Source: Paulownia fortunei | Lineage: Eukaryota; Streptophyta; Magnoliopsida; Lamiales; Paulowniaceae | DNA: 64,000 bases | Reading direction: 5' to 3' | Assembly (NCBI GenBank): GCA_019321725.1 | Contig: CM033107.1 | Span: 18,715,445 to 18,779,444 of the forward strand | Shown: positions 21,466 to 32,923 of the stretch, piece by piece | How positions within the stretch are numbered: position 1 is the first letter of the stretch | Layout of the letters: each line of letters starts with the position of its first letter | Notes under the pieces: model-generated | What the model saw: the letters and a program-made list of their open reading frames with translations, nothing else | Database searches by the model: none | What the model was told of the DNA's origin: nothing | Program-made: the position numbers and the translations under genes

Positions 21466-24349
21466 TGTAACACCCTCATTACTACACAACTAGATATATA
21501 TTATATAATTTGACATGATAGAACCTGTGTGCATGCATGGAATATATTTTTTTTTTTACATTTTAAGAAAAGCTAAATCACTTCTTACATACACAACCCT
21601 GTTAAAATAGAAGGATCAGTATTTATATAAAAACACAACACCCACAACGACCACAATATTTACATACTTAACTACAGTAAAGTTTTAAAAGAGAAATATA
21701 GTACCAATCTAAAAAAAACATAATACACCAGACTCAAAATATAACAAGCCAACAAAATAGCCCAACAGGTCGTCATCCATGTACACACTCCCTCAAACAC
21801 CTGCAGGAGCTCCAACAGCCGACCAGCCAGCCAAAGATGCTTCAAGTATCATCGTACTCACCTACAATGCATAAACTATATGAGCTAACGCTCAGCAAGT
21901 AAAGATTATGCATGTCAAAGAATAATCCACAATATCAAGTCATGCAACTCAAAATGCTATGCTCACAATGCAATTTTATGCATCAAAATATTTCTCTCAA
22001 AATTATTTCTTTCTTGGGCCCCTGACCAACGCTACTATTTCATGCACCGGAAAAGAGCTCTGTATACAGCCATAATCCAATGGCCAATAATCATATAAGC
22101 ATGCAAATCCATGCATACTCATACGCATGCAAATCCATGCACGCGAACCTGCAAATCCATGCATAACACCATGCAAATCCATGCATGCTTCGGTACACTA
22201 GTAGTGGTCAACAAAACATTTTCCTTTCTCTGAATCATGCCGTGCAAATGCAAGATTTATCACAATGCTAGTATATGATGCATGCACGTGCTAATGACAA
22301 TGCCCATGTATGTATGCTCAATGGAGAGCCCTCTACTATGCACATATGATTTATGATATTACATATAATTCACACATCTACTATGTCTATGCATTGTAGT
22401 TGCAAATGAATCTTTACTTACCTTTCACTTGGTTGGTGGCTTAGTCTAAATTTGTTTAGTATTCCTCTCCAACCTTATATGTAAAATAGCCTGTAATATT
22501 ACCCAACATCAAGCACCATTCCCAATTTGGCAAGTTGAAAGCACAAAATCTCATACTAGACCTTAAACACCAAGCTATAAGCTAACAATCAAGCTTTCAC
22601 AAACTAGAACCCAATATAGCCCCTCAAATACCTCAATTTCTCATCTTAAATACATGAAAACATCATGTAATTGAAATATTATAACTCTAATAGCATGTAC
22701 CTAATTGTTAACACTCAATAGCAACATGTCTAGGTTGAAACATGCTAAGTGATCAAATGTGGCAGATTCACATTTTCATATTTTCTTGCTATCAAGTTTA
22801 GTTGCATGATAATTTTAACATCCCTAAACATATCCAATCACTCCAAAATTTTTACCACACTTATATAACATGTATATAAATGTATCCATATCATAGAATT
22901 GCTAAAAATCACGGATATAGCTTCCCAAGTTCAGCTCTCTTCACGACATACTGAAACAGATTATTTCCTACCGTGACAGTTTTGCACACTTCATGACATT
23001 AATGGTTTTGGCACCCTTAAGTATATTCAATCACTCCAAAATTTTCACCATACTTAGATAACATATATAATGAGACAACCAGGTCATATTATTGCCAAAA
23101 ATAATCGATTTAGCTCCCTTAATTCAGTTTCCTTCACAGCACACCAAAACAGATTTTGCTATTTTGGCAGTTTGAGTGTTTCTCCAATATCATTCTCTAT
23201 TTCAATTTACAACTGATAAAAATTCATTCCAATACTCTTAACTCATATATGGTCATGTAAATGGTAATAATCATAGGTTTTATTCAACATAACATACACT
23301 TTTGAAGTCTAAAACACAAGAAAACAGTAAGATGACAGTTTCTGCCACAAGTATTTCCTATTAAGTGTTTGTGATCAAAAACCCTTTCTTTGTGCACCAA
23401 AGTCTAACTAAAAACTTCCTAACACTTTTATAAGAGATATTGAAATCTTAATAAGCCATAAAACCATTCATAATAATCTGAAAACCAAAGGCAAAACTGT
23501 AGATAAGTGTTACCTATGCAGATTTTGAGGCTAACTTGATGGTAATCACTTCTTCTTTGCTTTTCTTGCTTTTATTTCAACTTGGAATCAATTTGGATCA
23601 CATGGAGACCTTAAGGTGTGTGTTTGGAAGATGAAAATGGCTGAAATGAGGGTCTGGTCATTGCTTAAGGGTGAAGGGTTTGAGGTGTTAGCTTGAGATG
23701 TTAGCTTAAGCTTAATAAGAAAGCACGAGGTGGCAAGTAAATGGCAAATCTGATTTTCTCCCTTATCTTGCAGCCCTAATCTTGTGTGTCTCATCTATTT
23801 TTATTTGGTTGCAACCTATCTTAATCACCATTCATTCCCATAGGTAATTCCTATGTCCGTTCATTCGATCTCCAAACCGATTCGCATCCGATTCTTAAAG
23901 AATTATCTAGTTTGCATTTCTAAAATCATATGCACATAAGGGCCTTGTAATATGACACTTAATTCATATTATATCATGTCCAATATCCCAAGTATGCTAA
24001 TTTACAAATATATACTTTTGAAATAACTTGATCAAATCAAATTAAACCGTATAAGGTTACTAGTAACACTTTTAGCACTTCCAAAATTATAACCTATATA
24101 TCCCATCTATATCTAATATTGATCCACCTCATTTTCTTCTTATTTCAATATAAAATCAACTACTTAGATTAAGAAATTCAATAACTAATATCGTGCAAGA
24201 GCTTCAGAATTAAGTTTAATATTCAAGAATGTCGTATAAAATGAAATAAATTATGCAATGTCAATAGAAATGCAAATAGCATATAAAATTAACATGTAAT
24301 GCATGAATCATATTTAGCCATGTGAGTAGTAAGAGGCTCAGGTATCACA
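21466..24349 (-). repeat. Solo LTR, ~2.9 kb, probably Tekay/Del-type gypsy
   Basis: The termini are TGTAACACC (left) and GGTATCACA (right), imperfect inverted repeats beginning TG and ending CA, flanked by identical TGGTA copies. There is no coding region, PBS or PPT, and the size fits the long LTRs of Tekay/Del chromoviruses. On the minus strand the end reads GGGTGTTACA, and a segment near 21880 reads CTTGCTGAGCGTTAGCTCATA, which resembles a conserved part of such LTRs. So the orientation is probably minus. It sits inside copia RT and formed by recombination between the two LTRs of a full element. Confidence 0.8.
22099..22188. repeat. Array of GCAAATCCATGCA repeats
   Basis: Four copies of TGCAAATCCATGCA or near it start at about 22101, 22127, 22150 and 22171 inside the solo LTR. 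Each carries a CATGCA (RY/Sph-type) motif, and most also an ATGCAAAT octamer. Any regulatory role is inference. Confidence 0.8.
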
Positions 24350-24354
24350 TGGTA
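24350..24354. repeat. Target-site duplication TGGTA, right copy
   Basis: Copia RT sequence resumes directly after it. Confidence 0.9.
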
Positions 24355-25040
24355 AGACGCTTTTGACTTTGAGTGTGACCCTTTGTCACCAGCTATACCT
24401 TGTAGGTCATTACCTCTCCATGTACTCCCACTTGTAGATCTATTTGTAGCCAATAGATACAATACCCTATGGTAGGTCCATTGATGTCCATATTTTGTTG
24501 AAGGATATGGAGTTCATATTGGATTATACTTCACCATTTTCTTAAATAGATGTACATTATTTCTCCTTGGATCAAAATCCAAAAAGAGATCCTCCTTATT
24601 ACTTTCTAGCAAGAGAGCGCACATCATGGGTAGTTTAGAGATCCTTTTGGACCTCTTTTGGAGGTTTGTGTACTTAGGATTTAGTAATTTATTCATGCAC
24701 CATTGCCTTTTGTGAGAGAATTCATGGTTGATTTTCTTTAATTTCTACGATCTAGCCATTTCCATTCAATAAAAACTTCTTTTTCTCAAAAAGGTGGTGT
24801 TTCTTCAAAAAACCACCTTTGCTTCTATGAATCATAGAAATAGTATCCATTGGAATCCTTTGAATACCCCACAAATTTAGCTAAGTTAGACTTGCATCTC
24901 ACTTATCTCCCACTTACTACTTTGCACAAGCATGCCTCCTCATGCCTTTAGGTATATTTATATGAAGAGTTTTATCATATCATATCTCATAAGATATTTT
25001 AGGCTTCGATTTAAGTTACTTTCTTAGTTAATAAGAATGT
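24355..25040 (-). pseudogene. copia RT N-terminal part and pre-RT linker
   Basis: On the minus strand the linker reads LQKRSKRISKLP, then the LLLESNKEDLFLDFDPR segment (24540-24650), aligning with the pre-RT linker at 36700-36800. RT starts at about 24500 and runs to the solo LTR junction. Integrase C-terminal text lies near 24900-25000. Stops are frequent. Confidence 0.7.
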
Positions 25041-25560
25041 TATTAATTCTAGGGTGTACCCCCAAAATGAAAGAGGAAATTCAGTAAAACTCATCATGAA
25101 TTCACTTTATGAGAATCTAACTCTCTTTAGATAATCAAGAAACTTTGGTCTCAAGTACTTGTGTCCTTGATGGAATTGAAGAGTCTTTATACTTTTCTTA
25201 ATTTGTTTCTCCATATGAAGCCAAAGTTCTTTAAACCTTTCAATGAATTTAGACTTGTATATCTAAGGATACACATATCCATACCTTAATGGATCGTTGA
25301 TAGAGGTAATGAAGTAGTGGAAGTTTCCTCGACCACTAACATTTAGTGGCCCATATACTCCTGTATGGACCAAATCTACTGGATTTATGGAATGCTCCAT
25401 TTGTTCTATAAAAAGTGATCTGGTCATCTTCTTCTTTATGTAAGATTCACAGGTTGGTATGTTAAGCTTGCCCAAAAGGTCAAGCATTCATCTCATCTTG
25501 TGAACTCCCTTCTTAGAGATATGACCTAATCTAACATTGTACAAGTATGTAGAACTATGT
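25041..25560 (-). pseudogene. copia integrase N-terminal half
   Basis: The open frame 25263-25487 (minus) holds the GAG-pre-integrase end (LNIPTCESYIKKKMT) and the first catalytic Asp region, here LVHTGVYGPLNV. Gly replaces the expected Asp of the HTD motif, so the active site is lost. FHYFITS and RYGYVYP follow as in the other copies. The second Asp and Glu regions cannot be read in an open frame. Confidence 0.75.
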
Positions 25561-26336
25561 TTTCTAATTAAAGTCTATTTTTTTGAATCGTGTAACATGG
25601 AATTTTGTGTTAGTATAAATTAATTGCCATTACACAAATGTCAAGAACCATGGAACATTTCCATCCTTTAATTTTTCAATTAAACTTTTTTCTGATTTAA
25701 TAGCAATGTTGCTCTTTTATGTCGTTTCTCAATAAAGGCAAATAATTTATGCTACTCTAGTTCCATGTAGAGTTAAGTAGATAATTCCTTTAGCCAATGA
25801 AGCAACCTTTGCTTTAACTTCAAGCTTAAGGATCATACTTTCCTCATAGTCCCATTCTTCTTGTCATCCTCTACAACCCTTTATAGAGATAGCGGTCATA
25901 TCCAACATCCAATACCCAAGAAGAATTATCAATGCTAATGGTTGATTTCAACAAAATATAAGTTTGAATTAGAACATTTTCTAACTCAAGGTTTGGATTA
26001 GAACCCTTTCTAATTCAAGGCTTGAATTAGAACTCCTTCTAATTCATTTAAGTAAGTCCATACTTTTAATTCATCTTTTTATGCCCCCTCATACTGCAAA
26101 GGTTACATAACTTATCTTGTTTGGATTAATCCTCTAGCCAAGCCCAATTTTGTATTTTGTTTTAATTGAGAACTCTTTTCACTTCTTCTCTTAGATCCTA
26201 GGTCTCAAAGTAGGTTGAACCGATAAAAAAAATTAAGATTTGATAACAAGAATCTCCAATAACTCCTTTCAGAAGGTTATTCTTCAATAATTGTTGAATA
26301 GTTCCTACAACTCTTTGTAGAATGTGCAGTGGGAGG
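25561..26336 (-). pseudogene. copia protease and zinc-knuckle remnants
   Basis: 25600-25930 matches the protease DNA of the family by position and landmarks. A threefold repeat of 'GAATTAGAA...CCTTTCTAATTCAAG' occurs at 25965-26045. A knuckle-like CNLCSMRGH at about 26075-26105 keeps Cys-Cys-His but lacks the last Cys. From 26110 to 26336 I see nothing recognisable. Confidence 0.5.
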
Positions 26337-28511
26337 TGTTGCTGGCTTTGCTATACTGCAGGGTGATGCAAAAAAAAAATTGAAATTTATAAACAAGCAT
26401 GCACCCCAGGTTTGCAACAATTCTAACGATCGCATGTTTGTGTGAAATGGAAAAGAAAATAAAACAATTACATATGTTTCAATTTAATTATACCTTAGTA
26501 GTACTTCAGTTGTAGTATAGATTTAGGGCAATTGATTGCTAGTCTCGTTTCTCCAAACTAATCCAAGAGGTTTAAATATACCTCATCTCAAGGAATCCAC
26601 ATAATGGATAAGAATCACCAAATCACTATTATGCTAGTGATGGTGATTCATTTTCTTAAACCAAAATAATGGAGTGTTATAGAAAATACAAATTCTTAAT
26701 CCAACCAGTGGAAATAAAAATTTTGTTGATAGGATAATCAAGAATAGTTCCTTGATTATTCTAGGAAGAAGACTAGAAGATAGAGAGAGTATGAAAAATG
26801 AAGAATAAACTTTTTTTTCTAATGCCAAATTTTTGCTTGTTATGTTATCAAAATAGTTTTTAAAATCTTATATCTATCTTAAAGGAGGCCAAGACATATT
26901 CTAGATTCATAACCCAAAACTTCCTCCTCTAAAATAAGTAGTTGTCGATTTTAGCACATTTGCCATGTGCAAAAATTAGCCACTATGGTAAGGTTGATTA
27001 AAGGTTTTGATTGATCCTCAATCAATTCAAAATTGGAGGATAATCATCTTTTTTGGATATTTTCAAAAAGGTCCTCCATCTTTTAAATCTTCCAAATGCT
27101 TGATGGGTCTCTACTAATGTGCTATGAATTAAATTTTTGGGCTAGGACTTTTAATCCAATTAATATGTCCATCAATTAATTCTCAATTAATTGATTAGTC
27201 CCAAATTCACTTAATTGATCAAATCAATTAATTCCATCAAGTCCAATTAAATAATTCAATTATTTCATTGGCTAGATTAATTTAACAATTGAATTAATAT
27301 AGTCTTTAATTAATTAATTGATCTTATAAATTAATTATTTTACTCCATTATGCTTCCTAATCAAATTATGTTCAATTAAATAATCCAATTACTAAAATAA
27401 ATATGTAATTTAATATTTGAATTAAATTAAAACCATAATTAACTAAACCCTATTAATTAATTAGACCCAACTAATTGGATCATTTTACATTTTAAGAAAT
27501 GGTTCCCTCTATTATAGTGTGTAACCCTTTAGGTTCATAACTAAACTCGTAGTGGGATTACAATATTTGCAACTTATGAATAATAATTATTTTAATTAAT
27601 TAATTTAATTAATTAATTTGCTTAGAATTAACTCCTTAATTCTAAAAACGTCAGTATCCATGAAAACACCTACCCAGTAATCATGGCAAAATAGTCTTAG
27701 GTGAAACAACATGCACATAAGGTCATTCTGTCATCTATTCTCCCAATTGAGTCTAGGATAAAGATTATGAGTTGAGCCCCTAATGGACTCAATGACCATG
27801 ATTCTATTTCAAGTTCCAATAACTCATGATTTCTCCAAATTCATCATATCTTAGCCAAGATCTTTGAGTCATGAACTATAAAAACATAAGAGATTCACTT
27901 GCACATAGGCAAGTGAAGGATTCTATGTTAGCCATGCACTAACCTTTATACACGCTAGTGCATCTCCAACATATCTCATTTGTGATTGTCAAGCAATCAG
28001 AGGATATATCAAATTGGTATAGTGTGTATACAAGGCCACTATGGTTTCTCAAGTCCGAGAACTAATCATGTACTATTGTCTCATGAAGATTCTTATTTTG
28101 ACAGACGTTGTCTCTAACTAAGAATCTCTGGCGGGATTGTTCAGTATACTTGTTCTCTGACAAGCACTGGCATACATGTACTAGCGTCATTACACCGATG
28201 TCTATGGAATGAGAAATCTTCCTTATGCGAGCATGAATCATATACACGGGTCTTTGTGGGCTATTTGTTGTCCTATCTCACAAAGCACTCGACCAAGAAC
28301 TACGTTAAGATCAAAGCTATAGAATCATATTTCATGATGACCATCATATACACGACCATGCCCTGTAGCTGGTCTAGAAATTTTATCTAATGTGCAAAGC
28401 ATAAGCTAAAGAATGTACCTTTTATAAATGTGTTTCAAATAAAAACATTTTTATAAAATATAAGAGTATGAGATGCCCAATATAATTGGTACGCCGAACA
28501 TTACTTTAACA
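26337..28511 (-). repeat. copia 3' LTR (-), ~2.2 kb
   Basis: The left end TGTTGCTGGCTTTGCTAT aligns with TGTTGGGTTTGCTAT of the other LTRs. The right end TTTAACA abuts the PPT. Strong similarity to 34600-35127 is visible near 28020-28500. Its partner LTR is not found in the window. Confidence 0.75.
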
Positions 28512-28527
28512 ATCTCCCACTTGCCAC
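28512..28527 (-). other. Polypurine tract (copia)
   Basis: Reads GGCAAGTGGGAGAT on the minus strand, bordering the LTR. Confidence 0.8.
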
Positions 28528-28990
28528 AACGCCAACTGCCCATGTACCTCATTACGCTAAAGGATTTGTCAGTGGGTCTACTATATTTTTTTACCGAAGT
28601 GACTCTATCCACTATGATGTCATCTCTATTAATGATCTCTTTGATCAAATAGCATCATCTCATGATATGCTTAGATCATTAATGAGACCTCGGCTCTCTC
28701 ACTTGCATAATAGCTTATCGTTATCACAATATATTAATATTAGATCAATAATGGATAGAACTACACCTAACTTTTGGATGAAGTTCCTTATCTAACCAAC
28801 TTTCTTTGATGCATCATATGTAGCAATATATTTAGCCTCAATAGTAGAGTCCACTATCATCTCTTGCTTGGAACTCTTCCAGTTGACTGCACCACTAATC
28901 AAGTGAATATAAATCTAGACACCGACTTGAAGTCATCTATATCTTATTGGAAACTAGTGTCGATATAACCCTATAACTTCCATTCTCCTC
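28528..28990 (-). pseudogene. copia RNase H remnant
   Basis: It aligns along its length with 35142-35590. The frame at 28451-28648 gives the C-terminal tail (IINRDDIIVDRV, then RYMGSWR). The YCDNN and EAEY regions are in broken frames. Confidence 0.7.
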
Positions 28991-30370
28991 CGCCGTATAT
29001 AATGAAGATATTAGTCTTTCTCAAGTACTTAAACATTATCTTTATGGTTTTCTAATGTTCTTCGCCTACATTAGACTAATATCTATTTCTGACAATCAGA
29101 GCATGTGCGATATCAGGTATCGTACATAACATTTCATATATTATGCTTTCAATAGCTAATGCATAAGGTATGCGAGTTATCATTTCTCTCTCCTTGAGAG
29201 TCTTAAGTGACATAGACTTTGAGAGAGAGATATCATGACTCATCAGTAGGAATCCCCTCTTGGATCTCTTCATACTAAACTTCTTTATCATTTTATCTAT
29301 CTACATGGATTGGGATAATCCAATCATCTTTTTAAATCTAACCCTATATATCTTTATACTGAGGATAAAAGTTGCATCTTCTAAAATGGAGAATTAGTTT
29401 AACAACTAAATCTTAGTTGGTTGCAACATCCCTATATCATTCTATTGAATAGGATGTCATAAATGTACAACACAACAAACGTAACTACACTCCCACTAAC
29501 CTTTTTATATATGCAAGGTTCATCCAGATTCTTATTAAAATCAAATGTTTTAATTATCTCATCGAACTGGATATTCTAGCTTCGGGAAGCTTATTTGAGT
29601 CCTTATATAGATCTTTGGAGTTTGAGAAACTTTTGCTTGCTCCCACTGGATATGAAGCCCTCAGGCTGTCTTATATAGATCTCTTCCTTAATGTTGCCAT
29701 TAAGGAAGGTGATTTGCACATCCAACTGCCATCTATCATAATTATAATATGTAGATATGCCAAGCAAAATTCGGATGGACTTAAGCATCACTACTAGCAA
29801 AAAGATTTTCTCATAGTTAATTTCTTGCTTATGAGTATAAACTTTTGTGACCAATCGAGCTTTATAGGTCACTACCTCTTCATTTACTCTAAACTTTCAC
29901 TTGTAGACCCATTTGTAGCCAATGGGAACAATTTCCTATTGGGGCTCCACCAAGGTCCATACCTTGTTAGAGTACATGGAAACCATCTCAGATTGCATGA
30001 CTTCACGCTGTCTTCCTAAGTTGATGTTAGGCACTACTTCTCCATAACTCCTTGGATCACTATCCAATGGGAGACTCTCCTTGCTGTTCTCTAACAGAAA
30101 GCCATACCTCTCAGGTGGCTTTGAGACCCTTTCGGATCTCCTAAGAGGTTGTGTATCAAAATGTCTAGCCTCAGCTGGTGGGACATCCATTTTGGTATCA
30201 TTGGAGTTCTGTAGTTCTTGAACTTCATCTAGTTCCACGACTTGACCATTTCTATCTAATAGAAACTCCTCCTCTAAGAAGGTGGCATTCCTTGAAACAA
30301 ATAACTTTTGTTCCGAGGAGTTGTAGAAATAGTATCTAATGGAATCCTTTAGATATCCCACGAATTTACA
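28991..30370 (-). pseudogene. copia reverse transcriptase and pre-RT linker
   Basis: The pre-RT linker is well kept (29936-30361, minus: LRRSERVSKPPERYGFLLEN). RT follows in another frame (29603-29872: ITFLNGNIKEEIY, QPEGFISSGSKQK). The catalytic box at 29456-29467 reads YIYD, so its first Asp is Tyr. The PYALAIESIIYEMLC segment (29076-29291) follows. This RT is inactive on two counts: frameshifts and loss of the metal-binding Asp. Confidence 0.85.
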
Positions 30371-30519
30371 TTAATTGGATCACATATTCAATTTATCTCC
30401 CACTTGCTACTTGACGTAAGCAGCACACTCCCAAACCTAATATATTTGTAAGAGGGTGGTTTACCACACCATATCTCATAAAGTATTTTTGGCATGACTT
30501 TTGATAGCACTCTTGGGTT
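30371..30519 (-). pseudogene. copia integrase, C-terminal part
   Basis: The minus strand reads PRVLSKVMPKILYEIWCGKPPSYKY, matching the VPSKAVPKTPYEMW block near 37100. The text is cut at about 30520 by a TRIM-like insertion. About 200 bases of integrase, including the catalytic Glu region, are lost between here and 30927. Confidence 0.8.
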
Positions 30520-30926
30520 AACCATTCTAGCAACATAAGGACGAGTGCGAAGTAGTTGCAAGTGGAGCCCTATATATCGGGTCTCACTTGCTGTCAGCCC
30601 CACCCTACGGGCTCGTGGTGTGACAAATGGTATTAGATCTGACCTCAAGGGTACTATCGATACGAGAGGCCTGACCGGATATGTACCAGGGGCAGTCTTG
30701 GATTATGAAGAAATGCAATAAAAATGTCGCATGTCCAACCAGGGGTGATTGTGATATCCCATATTGGTTGTGTGAGGGTATTCAGAGTGGTTTATAAGTA
30801 GGTACAATGGAAGTATCCTAGGTTAACCATTTTCGTAATGCAAGGACGAGTGTGAAGTAGTTGCTAGTGAAGCCCCTTATGTCAGTCTCCTTGCGGGCCC
30901 ATACCTTATGGGCTCGAGGCATGACA
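30520..30926 (+). mobile_element. TRIM-like miniature LTR retroelement
   Basis: Two direct repeats flank a short non-coding interior: a 5'-truncated LTR (30520-30625) and a full one (30750-30926, TGTGATATCCC to GCATGACA, 177 bp). Two bases after the first comes a Met-tRNA-type PBS, TGGTATTAGATC (30628-30639), and before the second a G-rich PPT-like CCAGGGGTGAT. A TTTATAAGTAG TATA-like box is near 30791. The shared GGTTAACC at both the integrase junction and inside the 3' LTR suggests that the 5' LTR lost its first ~73 bases by recombination at that motif. Confidence 0.8.
30628..30639 (+). other. PBS of the TRIM-like element
   Basis: TGGTATTAGATC has two differences from the perfect copia site at 16821-16832. 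Confidence 0.75.
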
Positions 30927-31450
30927 ATTCACCTCATCGATCAGATTAAAGAGCTTTAATACTTGATTTATTTTGTTTCTCTACTTTATTTTTGAATTCT
31001 TTGAACCTTTCAAAAACTTCAGATTTGTACCTCAAAAGGTAGACATAACCAAACCTAGAGAAGCCATTGGTGAAGGTTATGAAATAGTGATAATTCCCTC
31101 GGACACTAACACTTAGTGGCCCACAAACATCTATGTGGATCAAATCCAATAGATTTTTGGCTCGCTCCACTTGTCCAACAAATAGAGATTTTATCATATT
31201 TCCTCTAAGATAGGATTCGCATGTTACAGTCCTTGCTCTCCCTTAAGGTCAAGTAATTGTGCCAACTTGTTGATCCTCTTTTCTAAAATATAACCTAATA
31301 TAGCATGCCAAAGTTTTAGGGAACTATGACTATCTAATTTCCTTTTACTTTGTTGTATATGAAGAATGTGGTTTTGGCGAGTAATCATATACAAACCATT
31401 TCTTAATACACTAGTAAAGATTAAAGAGGATTCTTTAAAATAGAACAACT
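30927..31450 (-). pseudogene. copia integrase N-terminal half
   Basis: The minus strand holds the GAG-pre domain (LKLWHAILGYILEKRINKL; 31224-31448), in which the HxxxxH His pair is weakened (LGH reads LGY). The core start is at 30946-31197, with LLDLIHIDVCGPL keeping the first catalytic Asp, followed by YHYFITF and FGYVYLL. The text ends at the TRIM junction. Confidence 0.85.
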
Positions 31451-31827
31451 TCCATTTTTATTAAAAATTCAAAACCTTCTCTATCCAAAATTGGAATAGA
31501 GATAATATTTCTAATCAACTCTACCATATAAGAACAGTTGTTTAAAACAAGTGTATAACCATTCTCTAAAGCGAAGTACACAGTTCCTACGGCTAATGCA
31601 ATAATTTTTGCTCCATTCCCCATGCGTAGGACTATATCTTCTCTAGTTAGCTTCTTGCTTCCCACCATCACTTGCAAATCATTGCACAGATATGAGCCAT
31701 AACTGATATCCAATACCCAAGAAGCATTGTTAACTGATAAGTTAACTTCAACAAAGTATATACCTAAACCTTTCAGGCTTGCAACAAATTCGATGTAGGT
31801 CCTTTTCAAATACCCACTTTGCCACAA
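31435..31827 (-). pseudogene. copia protease remnant
   Basis: An open frame of 130 codons on the minus strand. Near its middle WVLDISYGS shows the active-site Asp followed by Ile-Ser rather than Thr-Gly/Ser, a change expected to impair catalysis. It continues through the VLRMGNGAKI and ENGYTLVLNNC strands to NIISIPILDREGF. It is linked to gag on one side and GAG-pre-integrase on the other, both by frame changes. Confidence 0.8.
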
Positions 31828-32600
31828 TGGTTGACCTTGTCATTGGCCTTGTTTGAACCTTTTGAGATCCCACCCTTGTCCTTCAAGTTGTTGGTTTTTG
31901 AGGAACTCTTCTCCTTCCCTCCCCTCCTCTTGGGCTTTACAGCCTTTAATTTGTATGAGGACCCAATCAACTAGACCGGCTTGTCCTTTTTCATGGTAGA
32001 CTCAACTATCTTCAATATGTTGACCAACTCAGTAATGCTAGTCCCCATCTTATGCATGTTGAAGTTGACAACAAATATGTTAAATAATGGTAGCAGAGAT
32101 TGCAGATGAGATATGAACAGAGTTCATTGTCCATAACAACTCCAAGGGACTCGAGCCTTTCTATCAAGCTTATCATCTTCAACCCATGATCATGAACTGA
32201 ATAGCCATCCATCATACGAGTTCTAAAAAGATATTTTGAGATCTAATTTCTCGTCTGTCGAATATGTTCACCATACAATACTTGTAGGTGAATGAAGATC
32301 TATTACACAGGCTTATGGCTTCTTGTTGATGCATCATATAGCATCGAGCTTGCAAATGATCATTAACTTGACGCTGATACTCTACAAGCTCCTCCTCAAT
32401 TGCATTTTCTAGTGGGCTAGCTGGAGGAGAAGTCTCATGTGTTTATGCTCTCTTTTCAAATTGGAAAATTATTTTTAAGTTTCTTCACCAATCGATATAG
32501 TTTGGTCCACTTAGTTTATTTGCGTTAACTATGGGTGTAATGTATTTTTATCCATTTCAAAAAGTAGATTATCTACAAGAGATGTTAAATAGAAAATGAG
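31828..32600 (-). pseudogene. copia gag remnant
   Basis: The frame at 32012-32215 (minus) matches gag helices (SVHDHGLKMISLIERLESLGVV). The Lys-rich tail (31880-31950) and a zinc knuckle reduced to NHCGKVG (about 31830) follow. N-terminal gag matching 38870-39009 extends to about 32560, with several short insertions and deletions. Confidence 0.75.
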
Positions 32601-32918
32601 AAATCTATTGTAAGCACATTTCATTTATAATAAGGTCTTTTATTATAAACGTCTTCCACTATTTTTTTTTAATTTCATCACCCCGAATGGAAATTTTGGA
32701 AATCATATTTTCGAGTGGCCTTGAGATCCAATTAATGCATGTTACACTCTAATTTTTTGAGCCTATGAGATACACCAAAAAATGGTTAACTCTTTAACGA
32801 TTGTATCCTTATACAACCCTCAAGTTGTTTTATCTCACTTCTTCTTATATGCCCAAGTTTATAAGTCTATATGGTACTTGATGTCAAACGAGATAGATCA
32901 AACCTCAATGTAGATGGA
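32601..32918 (-). other. copia leader, left part
   Basis: It aligns with 39050-39375 of the nested element, including the CCACTATTTT and ATTTCATCACCCC segments. No gene. Confidence 0.7.
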
Positions 32919-32923
32919 GCATC
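32919..32923. repeat. Target-site duplication GCATC, left copy
   Basis: It matches 42901-42905 exactly, just outside both ends of the nested element. Confidence 0.9.

Larger units (their letters stand above)
18240..26336 (-). mobile_element. Decayed copia element (-), split by a solo LTR
   Basis: From right to left on the minus strand: zinc knuckle, protease, GAG-pre-integrase, integrase, pre-RT, RT (first part), an inserted 2.9-kb solo LTR, RT (second part), RNase H, PPT, LTR. The gag, leader, PBS and right LTR are absent, because the next copia LTR starts at 26337. Removing 21466-24349 and one TGGTA copy rejoins the RT text. Confidence 0.8.

Noticed and set aside
22099..22188. CRISPR-like repeat array
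   Set aside because: Short overlapping motif units with irregular 6-12-base gaps in a plant LTR; no spacer structure and no cas genes.
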